From Cyanidiococcus yangmingshanensis (lineage: Eukaryota; Rhodophyta; Bangiophyceae; Cyanidiales; Cyanidiaceae): a stretch of 64,000 bases of DNA. The notes beneath the pieces are model-generated. The model was given only the letters and a program-made list of their open reading frames with translations, was not told the DNA's origin and did not search any database. A program made the position numbers and the translations under genes. The DNA is taken from NCBI GenBank assembly GCA_013995675.1, contig VWRR01000017.1, positions 310,001-374,000 of the forward strand. The letters run 5' to 3'. This document shows positions 21,749-32,386 of the stretch, in pieces; the stretch's first letter is position 1, and each line of letters begins with the position of its first letter.

Positions 21749-24256
21749 TCAGATATCTCTGTTGGCGATGGACGGATCGGGTCCAGACTGACGGTCGATG
21801 GTCATTCGTAGCGCTGCCACCAGTTCTGCTTTGCGCTTCAGATGACGGTGTTCAATACCTGCAGTGTCAAGTCGTTCCCGCAATACTCGAACGGTAAGCG
21901 TATTCAGGTCCTGGTCTGGATGCGAATGCAAGGTCCGTGTGGACGTGACTTTTTCGGAGGCCTTTTTCGACACCTCTTGATGCTGACAAGTCGTATCCTT
22001 CGCGGCAGTTGTGTGTGCCGTATCCGGTACTTGGCTCTCGGGTCGCTCACAAAGTGTCGCCTCCTGGGAGCATGTCCGGGCGTTCTGTGGTCTGTCTTCG
22101 TTGGACGCCTGGACGGATGTGGTCGACATGAACGCCGATGCATTTGACTCGTCTGCAGGGTTCTCGGGAACGGTGCTCCTGCTCGATACGGTCTCGCGCT
22201 TGTCCGCTGGCGTAGGTACGTTCACGCTTGGAGAATACACCTTGGCATCAGCTTCATTCTTTGGATTCGGTGATGCGCTTCGAGTCGAGCGGAAGCGTTT
22301 GGGCGCGGGTTCTGCTGCAGGCTTTTGGTGTTCGCGTTGTACAGCCTGTTCCGGGCGTTCTCGTTCCATCAGATTGACTCCGTCCCCGTAGCATTTGCGA
22401 TGAAAAGCAAGACCCGTTTCCGGGTCCATGACTGCATTACGCCACATCCACTGATCTTGCTCCGCGTCGTAGAAGGTTTCCAACTCCTCATGGCATATCG
22501 GACAGACAGCATCCTCCGTAACTGCTGGAATAGCCTCTGTTTGGGCTGTCACCGACGAATCAGCGCTGCTAGAGACGCGTTTCGTCATCGCTCTCTCCGA
22601 GATTGCATCGTGAGACGCTTGATTTCCCAAGCCTGCTGTTCCATGGTCATCAGGAGATGCAGCTTGGGCAAAGACGAGCCCTGCCTCCACGAAGGGATCT
22701 TTGAGAAGATCCTCACCGCTCGACGGCCCTTGCGCTGAAGCCTCGAAACCTGTTCCGGGCCATCCACCTATCCAACGCATCCACTCATTCACGGGAACAT
22801 ACCAGTTTCGCGACATGCCGCCACGCTGTCGAAGGCGAATTCGTTGATTCTCAGCAAAGACCCAGTCCAAGTGACTTCGCAGCTGCGACCGCGTACGGAA
22901 ACGAATACCCGTGCCGTCCGCTTTCAGGGGGTATTTATTGTAGAGTTGCGCGACCGCATATCCAGGGGGAACACGCTTGATATCTCGAAAGGCAAGACAG
23001 CGCTCGCGACGATGATGCCGACGATCCTCGCTCCCGGATGAAACACTTTGAGAGTCCTCGACACCCACTGGGGCAGCAACTGCGCTCGTATGGCTGTGTG
23101 TCGACACCGTATGCTGGCCAGCCCAGGCCTGGCTTGGTCCAGCGAATGCGGTCGGCAGCAGGTTCGGTGGATACGGCACGGCACTAGGAGTTTCGTAGTT
23201 CCCCCATGCCAGTGGCATCCCTACTGAAGCTGGCGGTGGCAGTGGCATCAAACCCGGTCCAGATGGAGGCATCGCTCGGTTTCCTGTCGCGGGATATGCT
23301 GCGGATCCAATGCCTACCTGCGGTGCAGGTGCCAACGTGGGAGCGATACGTCTGGACTCGGCCAGGGAACGGATGGTCATCTGCATATGCATCCGTAGCT
23401 GTTCCAAATACTGTCGCATGGACCAGTCTTGTGGACCGAGCATGCTCATTTGTGTCTGTATGAGTCTTTCGAATGTCGTCACATCCTCGGCTGGGGGCAA
23501 GATCCCATGCTGTACGAACTGAATGAGGCGTTCTGTCATCATTTGGATGTCAGTTTGATAAGGATATGGATTTGATGTTTTGAGGGGCTCCAGAACTTGC
23601 GTCATCGGCTGGTGCTGGAGGCTCGGTACCGTAGCCGTATCTCCTGTAGAGGCGACCTCTTCGAACGCGAGGCCCTGAACGTTCGACGTTGGAAACCGAA
23701 GCGCAGACTCAGTCCGCTCCGTGGTAACATCGTGCTGCAATACTTGATCATAAAGGTTGGCTCCAAAGTAACGTCCCTCTTGCCACAAGTTGACAAGCTT
23801 ATCGATTCGTTTCTGCAGGCTTGGCCACTGTTTTCGCGTTCGCCCGAGCACGGAAGCAAAGCCCAGCGACTCGAGCGCTGTCCTGTACCGCCGAGCAGCC
23901 TCAAGAAACGGCCCCACTCGTTTCACAATCGAGTCAATGAGGTAGAGTGTGGCCAAGATCGCGTCTTCTTGAGTCGTCGAAGAGGACGTTGGTTCTTCCG
24001 TAGAGCTCGTTGGTGTCGCTTCAACGCCTCGTCTGTTCTCTCGTGGCATCGAAACCGGCCGAGCGAGCCGCTGCAGAAACAAAGCCGCAATTTCTGGTGC
24101 TGCGTCCTGATTCTCCAGGGCTATCCAGGCAAGCGCATTGATCATCGGAGCGTTGTTGTTCTCCAGTTGCTGGAACATGTCCCGAAACGCCTCAGCAGCC
24201 AGCGTTGCCTGGTCAGCGTCCGCTGGAACCGTTGGTGTCACGGAGCAGCTCGACAT
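21749..24256 (-). CDS. PCF11: Pcf11-type cleavage and polyadenylation factor with C-terminal SAP motif
   Basis: The protein is 835 residues from the ATG at 24256. The N-terminal 160 residues form a CTD-interaction domain (MINALAWIALENQDAAPEIA, then LATLYLIDSIVKRVG), which binds phosphorylated RNA polymerase II tails. A Pro/Gly-rich middle follows. Then comes a region matching the first Pcf11 zinc finger and its following helix (AQLYNKYPLKADGTGIRF, RSHLDWVFAENQR, RNWYVPVNEWM), but the expected CxxC cysteines are missing. The second finger is intact at about 585-625 (CPICHEELETFYDAEQDQW, then HRKC). Residues about 784-818 form a SAP-like motif (LTVRVLRERLDTAGIEHR, KRKAELVAAL), unusual for Pcf11 as I know it. 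The factor acts in mRNA 3'-end cleavage and termination. It shares a 284-bp divergent promoter region with the DEAH helicase. Confidence 0.88.
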   Translation of the reverse strand: MSSCSVTPTVPADADQATLAAEAFRDMFQQLENNNAPMINALAWIALENQDAAPEIAALFLQRLARPVSMPRENRRGVEATPTSSTEEPTSSSTTQEDAILATLYLIDSIVKRVGPFLEAARRYRTALESLGFASVLGRTRKQWPSLQKRIDKLVNLWQEGRYFGANLYDQVLQHDVTTERTESALRFPTSNVQGLAFEEVASTGDTATVPSLQHQPMTQVLEPLKTSNPYPYQTDIQMMTERLIQFVQHGILPPAEDVTTFERLIQTQMSMLGPQDWSMRQYLEQLRMHMQMTIRSLAESRRIAPTLAPAPQVGIGSAAYPATGNRAMPPSGPGLMPLPPPASVGMPLAWGNYETPSAVPYPPNLLPTAFAGPSQAWAGQHTVSTHSHTSAVAAPVGVEDSQSVSSGSEDRRHHRRERCLAFRDIKRVPPGYAVAQLYNKYPLKADGTGIRFRTRSQLRSHLDWVFAENQRIRLRQRGGMSRNWYVPVNEWMRWIGGWPGTGFEASAQGPSSGEDLLKDPFVEAGLVFAQAASPDDHGTAGLGNQASHDAISERAMTKRVSSSADSSVTAQTEAIPAVTEDAVCPICHEELETFYDAEQDQWMWRNAVMDPETGLAFHRKCYGDGVNLMERERPEQAVQREHQKPAAEPAPKRFRSTRSASPNPKNEADAKVYSPSVNVPTPADKRETVSSRSTVPENPADESNASAFMSTTSVQASNEDRPQNARTCSQEATLCERPESQVPDTAHTTAAKDTTCQHQEVSKKASEKVTSTRTLHSHPDQDLNTLTVRVLRERLDTAGIEHRHLKRKAELVAALRMTIDRQSGPDPSIANRDI

Positions 24257-24540
24257 GACCCAAGAGGTCTCCTGGAGATGGCTTCAACCAAGCGCTTTGA
24301 TGTTTCTCCTATACGACGCAACAATCTTCCTCTCCAAGCGCATACAAACCCAGTGAAACCGTTTCCGCCAGAAAAGAAACAGTGTACGCGAAAACGATGT
24401 TTCAAGTCAGAGCCACGGATAGAGTCGAGTCGTTCCAGTGTGGACAAGTCGCGGGCCGTGCGAACGCGGAGACTGTAAAGCCCTCGTCCACGGCTCTCTA
24501 TCAAGCGAAGGCTTGCCTATGTTGATGAGGTCTTTCGTGA

Positions 24541-27500
24541 ATGAGCGAGCAGGATGATCTCGCAGCCGACTCGTTTCACGAGACCGTGAAGCGTCTCCTC
24601 GGTGTTGCAGACGCTCGTCTCGAAGGCTGCCTTTACCGAGCCGCCACCGAGAGTGCTGGTGTGAGGGCTTTTCTCGATAGGCTTGAAGCCGATCTTGGAC
24701 GTGAGCTGGCAAGTACGATTGACGACGCACTGGGTTGGCGTCTCTGGGAAGCAGCACAGCGTCTCAGAGAGCGAACGAGACAGACGTCTCAGGTGCCTGG
24801 CGTGACTGCCTCGGTGTTGGACAGCGTTGTCATCAAAAGCCCGAAACGGCCGCGACGATCACGATGGCAAGTCGAAACACCAGTAACAGATGCACTTGAT
24901 GGTAGTGAGCAGAGTCTCAGTGGTGTCGACTGGGCGCTTGTGGCGCAGCTTCGGTTACAGGGACCGACCACGTTCGCGTCTCTGGACCCAGCTTTGGATA
25001 ATACCGTGGTCGGTCCTCGCCTGCAGGACACAACTTCGACAGCTTCCAAATATGCACAGCCAGCAGAAATGGATCGAGAGCCGTGTATAGACCTCTTTTG
25101 GGAGACAGCAAACTTGGGTGCGGGAGAGCCAAGTCTCGCGATGTTCGCGTTGGCTCCCTTTCTTGAGCAGCCGTTTCAAACCGAACATGATGGCGATGGT
25201 GTTGGAGGTTTCAACTCGAATAGGAGACCGATGATTGGCAACGTTTTCAAAGCAAAAGCGCCCAAGCTCTGGCGAGCCACTGGCGAGCTTAGTCGATCAG
25301 CGCGAAACGGTAGCGACTTGTTGCTCCAATGGCTTCGACGTGATCTCGCTCAGACTGGATGTGTTGTACCCAATCGAAGGACATTCGATGAGCAAGCTAC
25401 GACTGCCATAGTGACAACAGCAGCGATGCCTAGTTCAACGCTAGCCTCAAATGCCTCGCCCGCTCCTAGACTCGAAAATAGAGGCGCTGGTGCCACCACA
25501 GGAGCAGACCGCGGCTTTTGTCTCGCCACCGAGGCCCGAGCGGGGAATGGGAACCTACACATGGAGCCAGAATCATCAGCGGGATTCCATACGCCAGCAC
25601 AACCCGAAAATGAGCAGGAGTTGCACGCGAGTCAGCAAGGGACCAAGGCAATCGTCAGGAGGCAACATCGACGGAGCGTGTCTCCAGCGTATGCCCGTTG
25701 TGGCTCGGTCTCTGAATCGAACACGGTCTCTAGCTCGCTCTCTATTGGCGACAGAGAAGATGCTCGTCTTCGAGGGCAGCGCCATGCTGACCGGTCATCG
25801 TCTGCAACTGAAACCGTTCCAGAAGATCAGTCCCTTGCGATCAGGTATCCACTGGTCGCGGGCCATGATTGTGCTCCCGATGCAGCACCTCGTCAAGACA
25901 TGCTGAAGGAAGCGACTCCAACTCGTTTTTCCACCATGATATCTTCGTGGGCGCCTGATTCGATGCGACCTCCTGATGCTCTGTGTCTTCCGAGCTCGGC
26001 CTGCAGGCCACAGGATCATGCGGAAAACGTGATTGCGTTTCGCTCGTCTGAAGACGGCCATCCGCCACCTGCGCTCCCTATAGCTCGATGCGAAGAGATG
26101 CTTATCGACCTTGTCGCTCGGTTCCCTGTCGTCATTGTTGTTGGCGAGACAGGATCAGGAAAATCGACCCAGATTCCGCAGTATCTCTGGAGAGCAGGCT
26201 GGGCCCGACAGCGACATCAAGAGGCAAGCACGACCGAAATGACTGACGCCGCTTCCGGCAAGTGGATTGGTTGTACACAGCCACGACGAGTTGCGACGAC
26301 CCGACTCGCGAAGCGAGTTGCCTCAGAAATGGGATGCAATGTTGGCGGACTTGTGGGCTACAGCATCCGCTTTGAGGACCGAACGAGTGCTGCCACGGAA
26401 ATCAAGTACATGACGGATGGTGTTCTGTTGCGAGAAGCTGCTTCAGATCCCCGGCTTTCCTCGTACAGCATTCTAATGATTGATGAGGCCCACGAGCGAT
26501 CCCTGAACACCGACCTGCTTCTCGCAATACTGAAGCGTCGCTTTGATAACGCAATCACGGAGACGCGGTCTGGAAGACCTCTGAGAGCTGCTGTTAATCA
26601 GCGCCTGGTCATTGCGAGTGCCACTTTGGATGCCGGTCGGTTCACGACATACTTTCAAGGCGCGCCCATTCTAACAGTTCCTGGAAGACTCTTTCCGGTG
26701 GATATCTTGTGGCGACCGTTGCCCCGCTGGCGCTCCCCGAATCGAGCGGGTCTAGCGAGAGGCTTCACGACCGACTACCTCGAGACGACAATCCAACTCG
26801 CTTTGGAGATTCACCAGCACGAAGCCGATGGCGACATACTGGCTTTCCTTACCGGCCAAGACGATGTTGAAGCAGCGGTCGCAATCATGACCGAACGCTG
26901 GACTGCACTCGAACGGATACAACACCCATCGTCTGGCGGAACGCGAAGACTTGTCGCCCGAGCGCTCTACGCAAACATGCCTCTGTCTCGTCAGCAGCAG
27001 GCACTCGTGCGGCCTCCATCGGGTACTCGCAAATGTATTTTTGCCACAAATGTAGCGGAAACTTCTTTGACCATTGATGGAATACGTTATGTGATCGATT
27101 CAGGACTGGCAAAACAGAAAATTTACCTTCCCAGCGGCCTTGCTGGTGTCGAGCGTCTGGTGCTGGCGCCTATCTCTCAAGCGGCTGCTCGTCAGCGAGC
27201 GGGTAGGGCTGGCCGAACGTCTCCCGGTCGCTGCTTTCGTCTCTATTCCCGAGAAGCATGGGAACGTGAGATGCTCCCGCATACGATTCCAGAGATCGCT
27301 CGAACGGATTTATCCCAGTTGGTGTTGCGACTCGTTCACCTTGGGATCATCGAGCGAGCTCAGGATCTCCTCGAAGGGAGCCACGAACCACTCGTGAGGT
27401 TCCTGGACCCGCCACCAGTCCCGGCACTTGTGGTTGCCATGCAGCATCTGTGGACGTTGACAGCGCTGGACGGCATCACTGGTCGACTGACGGCTATGGG

Positions 27501-28251
27501 AGAGCGTCTCGCTGTGCTGCCGTTGGAGCCACGTCTTGGGCGTTTCCTACTCGCTGGCATTGATCTCGGTTGCCCAGACGAGGTGCTCACCATTGTCGCA
27601 ATGCTCTCGGTCGGGGCTGGCGAGAGTAGCGCTGGTGGTGATGTCTTTGCTCGACCAAAGGATCCACTCGAACGTATCGCTGCAGAGCGAGCGCACCAGC
27701 AGTTCTCCTCGAGTGCCGGTGATGTACATAGGTTGCTCCGAGTGTACATGGCGTGGGCTGCATCCTCCTATTCCAGCGAGTGGTGTGATGCAAACTTTGT
27801 GCATTTTCGGGCGCTGCTTCGGGCCCGAGCGATTCGACAGCAACTGGAACGGGTGATTCGGCAGCATGAATGGCACCGGGGAGATGTCGCTGGTACCATC
27901 CATCGGCCAGCTTGGTCGACTTGCCTCTCTCTTGACAGTCGCGTGACGTTCGCGTTCCTGGCGGGGTTCTTTGCCAACGTTGCACAGCAAACATGGGTTC
28001 GAGGCCAAGCACTCTATCAAATGGCATTTGACGGTACCCGAGTGCGACGTCATGCGGAATCCACTGCTCGAGGCAGAGCGACAACCTCCATGCTTGCATC
28101 GATCCATCCATCAAGTTGTTTATTCGGAACAAATCCGCCTCGGTTGGCCTATGCAGAACTCGTCGAAACACAGAAACTCTACCTACGTTGCTGTGTGCGT
28201 GTTCCGAGCAGACATTGGTTGCGGGCGGTTGCCCCTTGTGTATTCCCGTAA
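24541..28251 (+). CDS. DEAH-box RNA helicase, PRP2/DHX16-like
   Basis: The protein is 1,236 residues from the ATG at 24541. The first 500 or so residues are low-complexity and unrelated to known domains. The helicase core follows with every motif intact: GETGSGKST (I), TQPRRVATTRLA (Ia), DEAHERSLNTDLL (II), SATLD (III), FLTGQDDVE, TNVAETSLTIDGIRYV (V) and QRAGRAGR (VI). The winged-helix/ratchet (HA2) and OB-fold regions are complete, ending with IHPSSCLFG and YAELVETQKLYLR. The segment YSSEWCDANFVHFRALLRAR closely resembles human DHX16 ([20 protein letters not shown]), so spliceosome activation is the likely role. PRP22 or DHX35 are less likely; the S1 domain of PRP22/DHX8 was not found. Retaining it fits a genome with few but functional introns. 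Confidence 0.85.
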   Translation: MSEQDDLAADSFHETVKRLLGVADARLEGCLYRAATESAGVRAFLDRLEADLGRELASTIDDALGWRLWEAAQRLRERTRQTSQVPGVTASVLDSVVIKSPKRPRRSRWQVETPVTDALDGSEQSLSGVDWALVAQLRLQGPTTFASLDPALDNTVVGPRLQDTTSTASKYAQPAEMDREPCIDLFWETANLGAGEPSLAMFALAPFLEQPFQTEHDGDGVGGFNSNRRPMIGNVFKAKAPKLWRATGELSRSARNGSDLLLQWLRRDLAQTGCVVPNRRTFDEQATTAIVTTAAMPSSTLASNASPAPRLENRGAGATTGADRGFCLATEARAGNGNLHMEPESSAGFHTPAQPENEQELHASQQGTKAIVRRQHRRSVSPAYARCGSVSESNTVSSSLSIGDREDARLRGQRHADRSSSATETVPEDQSLAIRYPLVAGHDCAPDAAPRQDMLKEATPTRFSTMISSWAPDSMRPPDALCLPSSACRPQDHAENVIAFRSSEDGHPPPALPIARCEEMLIDLVARFPVVIVVGETGSGKSTQIPQYLWRAGWARQRHQEASTTEMTDAASGKWIGCTQPRRVATTRLAKRVASEMGCNVGGLVGYSIRFEDRTSAATEIKYMTDGVLLREAASDPRLSSYSILMIDEAHERSLNTDLLLAILKRRFDNAITETRSGRPLRAAVNQRLVIASATLDAGRFTTYFQGAPILTVPGRLFPVDILWRPLPRWRSPNRAGLARGFTTDYLETTIQLALEIHQHEADGDILAFLTGQDDVEAAVAIMTERWTALERIQHPSSGGTRRLVARALYANMPLSRQQQALVRPPSGTRKCIFATNVAETSLTIDGIRYVIDSGLAKQKIYLPSGLAGVERLVLAPISQAAARQRAGRAGRTSPGRCFRLYSREAWEREMLPHTIPEIARTDLSQLVLRLVHLGIIERAQDLLEGSHEPLVRFLDPPPVPALVVAMQHLWTLTALDGITGRLTAMGERLAVLPLEPRLGRFLLAGIDLGCPDEVLTIVAMLSVGAGESSAGGDVFARPKDPLERIAAERAHQQFSSSAGDVHRLLRVYMAWAASSYSSEWCDANFVHFRALLRARAIRQQLERVIRQHEWHRGDVAGTIHRPAWSTCLSLDSRVTFAFLAGFFANVAQQTWVRGQALYQMAFDGTRVRRHAESTARGRATTSMLASIHPSSCLFGTNPPRLAYAELVETQKLYLRCCVRVPSRHWLRAVAPCVFP

Positions 28252-28963
28252 TCATCGGTTTGTCGTTGATGATGCCAGGCAAAAGCTCGAGCAGCTCACA
28301 CGCTCTGAAATCCAAGTCGTTCGTACGGATTCAGTCGCGGTCAAAGAGCATGTATCGTTTGATTGTGGTGCTCGTCTTTGTGCCCACCTGAGTAGAGCGC
28401 CACGGAGCCATGGGGTACTCGAAGGGGTCTTGGTGCGGTCTCCAACTGGAACGAACGCGTTGGCAATGAGATGCTGGCGCCTTGGAGAGCGCTTGGAACC
28501 TATTTTGGACTCTAGATTAGCGTTTCATGGACATTGGTCAGCATCAAGTGGAGCTGAGTGAGCACTTGGATCCGCTCTCTATCGGAACTCGTCTGCATGC
28601 TTATTTTTTTCTTCGAGCCATTGCATTCGGTTTTGGACTGGGTCATTGTTCGCGGGCGCTTGCGAGTCGTGACCACATCATGCTTGGGCTGCTTGCGTGG
28701 GCATACTGCCGGATGCGGCCAGATGTTCTACGATTCCGATTTCGATATCGACATACACAGAAACCAAGGATCCAATGGCGACAAGAACGAGTACCGTGCT
28801 ACCTCTCTTTTGCCGGAATACGGACAAGCCTTTTCGACACCCTGCGAGTGCCGAATCGATGAGCATGATGTGCTGGTTCCTTCAATGGCGAGGCTTCTGC
28901 AGACCGTCTATCACCCGCTGACTCGATGAACCAGCCTCTATCTCAATGGTAAGCAGTCCACCG
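28252..28963. other. Intergenic, 712 bp, convergent gene ends
   Basis: This lies between the helicase stop and the Trp-tRNA synthetase stop. The open frames here are shadows or composition-driven. No RNA gene or repeat was seen. Confidence 0.6.
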
Positions 28964-30157
28964 TCAAGATATACTCATCGGTCGAGGTTGCATAAAGCGA
29001 TTGAGGTCGCTCTCTGTGACGGCTTGTCGTTTTGCCTGCAACTCCGCTAACATGGGCTGCAGACATTGCACCAGTTCTGCCTTGATTTCGCCACTGAGCA
29101 TGCGTCCAGATGCATAGGCCTGGCGTATTTCCTCCAATCGCTCATCATCTTCCATGAAGAACGTCAGATACTGATAGGCGATATCGCGGCTGCAGTCGCC
29201 ACCGTAGAGCCGATGCTCCTCGACGGTGTCGCGACCGCCGCTGAACGCATACTTATTGACTTTTTTCCTTATCTGAGCAGGGGAATCGCTGAGAAAAATG
29301 GCTGAGTTAGGATCACTAGCGCTCATTTTGCCTTCAGCGCCCTGCAACGGAGGGAAGAACTTGCTATGGATCAGCGCTGGCTTGCGGTAGCCCAAACGAG
29401 GTGCAACATCGCGCGTCATACGAAAGTACGGGTCCTGATCCACAGCACAAGGTATCAAGCAGGGTACTTGGGCGTCTCCCCCGAACAGGTGCGGGAATGA
29501 GGAACTAAACGCCGGGGCTGCCTGCACTGCCGGAAACGCGATCTTGCCGATGTTGTCTGATAGCTGAAAGCCGAAGATGCCACGGACCTGGTTGAAACTC
29601 ACAGCACGCTGAATACGAACCACATTGGGATAGAGCGAACCGATGTAGTTCGAGTCGGCGAAGAGAAAGGTCTTCTCGGCGTCAAAGCCACATGCGATGA
29701 TATCTTTGGCGTTCTCCCTTCCCAGCTGAATGTAGGCATCCAGAGGGTGCAGCGTCGCGTCATGTTTCGAAAAAAGAAACTTTTCATCGTCGGTAAGCTG
29801 GATAACCAACGGTACCTTGAAAGCGTCCTGAAGGTATTTGGTAAATATGAAAGGAATCAAGTGCCCGAGGTGCAACGCTTCTGACGACGGCCCTCGCCCG
29901 GTGTAGAGATAGAAACGCTCACCGGCCTCGTATGCGTTTAGAATCTGATCCAGATCGCGATGAGAGAAGAAGATTCCTCTTCGAAGAAAGTGGTGTGCCT
30001 TTCGGCCGGTTAGTCGCTCGACCCGCTCCACCAACGCGGGCGTAAGCGGTGCAGTGCCAAACTCGGCGATGAGCTTGTCGTAGTCGACAGCTCCTGTGAC
30101 CTGCCACGGCGTCACCGCAACACCATTGAAGTTATCTTCAACGGAAGCTTCCGCCAT
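28964..30157 (-). CDS. WARS1: Cytosolic-type tryptophanyl-tRNA synthetase
   Basis: The protein is 397 residues from the ATG at 30157. It is a class I Trp-tRNA synthetase of eukaryotic/archaeal type. The HIGH-equivalent LHLGH is at residues 95-99 after [13 protein letters not shown], and the KMSKS-equivalent KMSAS is at about 277-281. Family blocks [35 protein letters not shown] and [16 protein letters not shown] are intact. Length and N-terminus match the catalytic form without a WHEP domain. The N-terminus [12 protein letters not shown] does not look like a transit peptide, so cytosolic translation is the expected role. It is transcribed divergently from the deubiquitinase. Confidence 0.97.
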   Translation of the reverse strand: MAEASVEDNFNGVAVTPWQVTGAVDYDKLIAEFGTAPLTPALVERVERLTGRKAHHFLRRGIFFSHRDLDQILNAYEAGERFYLYTGRGPSSEALHLGHLIPFIFTKYLQDAFKVPLVIQLTDDEKFLFSKHDATLHPLDAYIQLGRENAKDIIACGFDAEKTFLFADSNYIGSLYPNVVRIQRAVSFNQVRGIFGFQLSDNIGKIAFPAVQAAPAFSSSFPHLFGGDAQVPCLIPCAVDQDPYFRMTRDVAPRLGYRKPALIHSKFFPPLQGAEGKMSASDPNSAIFLSDSPAQIRKKVNKYAFSGGRDTVEEHRLYGGDCSRDIAYQYLTFFMEDDERLEEIRQAYASGRMLSGEIKAELVQCLQPMLAELQAKRQAVTESDLNRFMQPRPMSIS

Positions 30158-31040
30158 GATTTTTGCAGTATCTCCCGGATCGATAGGTTGTTTGTGCGCT
30201 TGATCTATCGATCAAACCGCACCTCTTGTCGAAAGAGAATGAACAACTGACCGCAAGGCGATCGTAGACGAAAAACTGGCGAGCCGTTCGCCTCGATGAC
30301 CGCCATGGGATCAACACCCAAGCCGGGCCTCTCAAAGAAACGCCATGAACATGGAGGTATTCTCTGATATCATCAGAAAAGAAAAGTCATTTGGATACTT
30401 GGATTTGGGCTGTTTATCCAACAGATGAGACCTGTAGAACATTTCTTTGCTATGGACATCATGGCTTGGCGTATGCCGATGACGGATCCGATCATACTAT
30501 TGATAGCGTATTGGTACTGGACGTGACTGCATCCATGTCGAGATGAATCAGCACGACCTACCGAAAGTATGAAAAGGAACCAAGCAGCTTGAGAGTCAAT
30601 ATAGATCCTAGTTATGGTTCAGTCGTTCAACCAATTCTCCAACACGACCTACCGAAAGTATGAAAAGGAACCAAGCAGCCTGAGAGTCAATATAGATCCT
30701 AGTTATGGTTCAGTCGTTCAACCAATTCTCCAACACGACCTACCGAAAGTATGAAAAGGAACCAAGCAGCCTGAGATTCAATATAGATCCTAGTTATGGT
30801 TCAGTCGTTCAACCAAGTCTCCAGAACAGATGTTGCAACACGTTGGTTACAAGCGACTTGCCGCACAGACCGAGTCCGCTTGGCTGCGCGCTGGAAGATT
30901 CCATAAGCGTCAGACAGAGTCTTCTCGCGAGCAGTCAACGAAATCTTGACGACGATCACGTTAGCTTTTGGTTTCGGAGCGTCTCTTTCTGGTCTGTTTG
31001 GATCCCGGGAGTAGTCGGGAGAAACCGCTCGAGTGAACTG
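30158..31040. other. Divergent promoter region with tandem repeat, about 880 bp
   Basis: This separates WARS1 (minus) from the USP12/46-like gene (plus). It contains the three-copy 91-bp tandem repeat. An ATG-initiated frame from 30705 runs through the last repeat into the USP gene, but its extra 112 residues match nothing. Confidence 0.6.
30552..30824 (+). repeat. Tandem repeat, three copies of a 91-bp unit
   Basis: Copies start at 30552, 30643 and 30734 with CACGACCTACCGAAAGTATG and run through GTTATGGTTCAGTCGTTCAA. The copies differ at only a few positions (CTTGAGAGT, CCTGAGAGT, CCTGAGATT; AATTCTCC versus AAGTCTCC at the end). The unit length of 91 is not a multiple of three, and the frame is not conserved across copies, so the repeat is probably non-coding promoter or leader DNA. 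Confidence 0.95.
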
Positions 31041-32386
31041 ATGGCAAACGGTCAGGTAACCACTCGGTCGCGACTGGAGGCTCACGCTCGATCGTTACCG
31101 CTTTCGCTGAGAGAACGCTACTGCGGTCTCGTCAACTATGGGAACACCTGTTATGCGAACTCTATCATCCAGGCCCTTTATTTCTGTGTGCCGTTTCGAA
31201 AGGAGATCCTGACATTTTACGCGGAGCTCCAACGTCGTCGAGAGCGCGGACGCCGAAGCAAGTCAGGTGTTCCGCTCGGTGACTTGGTTCCAGTTGACTA
31301 TCCGTACCGCAACAATCTCGGGGGGTACCGAGAAAACGTGCTCACGGCTTTAGCTGATCTTTTTGCGGAAGTCCATGGTCTAAGGGGCAAGTCGCCGAAC
31401 GGTGCTGGGGTGAGTGTGGCCACCGCAACTGCTGCGGGACGCTCTTCGGAAACATCGGTGCTTGACGGTGCGGTTCTGGCCCCTCAGACGAGCGCCTACA
31501 CTGGCCTGGTTGAGCCACGAAACTTTATTGCCCGTGTGCGACAGTCGAGTGATCTGTTTGCGGGTTACATGCATCACGATTCCCATGAGTTTCTGAACTT
31601 TTTGCTGAATCAGTGCGCGGAGTCGTTGAGGGAGGAGCGGCGCATTGCCGTCTCGACGACCACGGATGCATCGAAGCGTTCCGCAAACCCCGAAGAGTCT
31701 TGGACAACGTTTATTGAGCGAATTTTCCAAGGTGAACTCGTGAATGAGACGCGCTGTCTCGGCTGTGAGACGGTGACTCGACGAGAAGAGCATTTTCTGG
31801 ATCTGAGTCTGGATATTGAACAGCACAGCTCGATTTCTGCGTGTTTGCGCAACTTTTCAGCCCATGAGATGCTACGCTCCGGAGACAAGTTCTATTGTAA
31901 TGTGTGCCGAACGCTTCAAGAGGCGGAAAAGCGCATGCTGATTCGTCGAGTGCCGCAGGGTGCTGGCGCTCCATTTGAAACGTTTCAAATTTTTGGAAGC
32001 GAATATGAAGCTTTTGTACAAGAAACTGAACTATCGGATCTCGTTCCCAATGGAAGCTCCGGGTCTGCAACATCAGTGACGATGCAGAGGACGTCGACGG
32101 ACTGTATGAGCTCTTTGCCGTCGTGGTGCACGTGGGTGCTGGCCCGAGCCACGGACACTACGTGACCCTGGCGAAGAGCAGCGGTGGGGTCTGGATGCTC
32201 TATGACGACGATCAAGTGGAGATGGTCGAGGATTACTCCCTGCAGGAGGTGTTTGGTATTTCAGAGAGTGGCCAGAGCGTGACCGGTGCATGCTCAAGTG
32301 ATTGTGGATACATTCTTTTCTACATACGCAGAGAAGATCAGACGAATGGTCATGCTGCATCCGATGGTCTGATCAGCACCATGTGA
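31041..32386 (+). CDS. USP12/USP46-type ubiquitin-specific protease, split by two +1 frame changes
   Basis: About 447 residues are predicted if both frame changes are bridged. The Cys box is GLVNYGNTCYANSIIQALYF and the QQDAHEF-like block is MHHDSHEFLNFLLNQ. Zinc-binding pairs CLGCE and CNVC are present, and the segment KRMLIRRVPQ leads into VLALHLKRFKFLEA and YKKLNYRISFPME in a second frame. LRVCNISDD, ELFAVVVHVGAGPS, the His box HGHYVT, the acidic YDDDQ and YILFYIRRED lie in a third frame. Order, spacing and sequence match human USP46/USP12 throughout, apart from an insertion of about 60 residues after the LADLF motif. Junctions are at about 31959 (GGG) and 32056 (GAAG). The start MANGQVTTRS at 31041 is the first ATG near the domain. 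USP12/46 enzymes work with WD40 cofactors; no cofactor gene is recognised here. Confidence 0.88.

Noticed and set aside
30705-31040. Upstream ATG at 30705 as the USP start
   Set aside because: It would translate part of the 91-bp repeat plus about 90 residues with no homology; the ATG at 31041 is nearer the catalytic domain.
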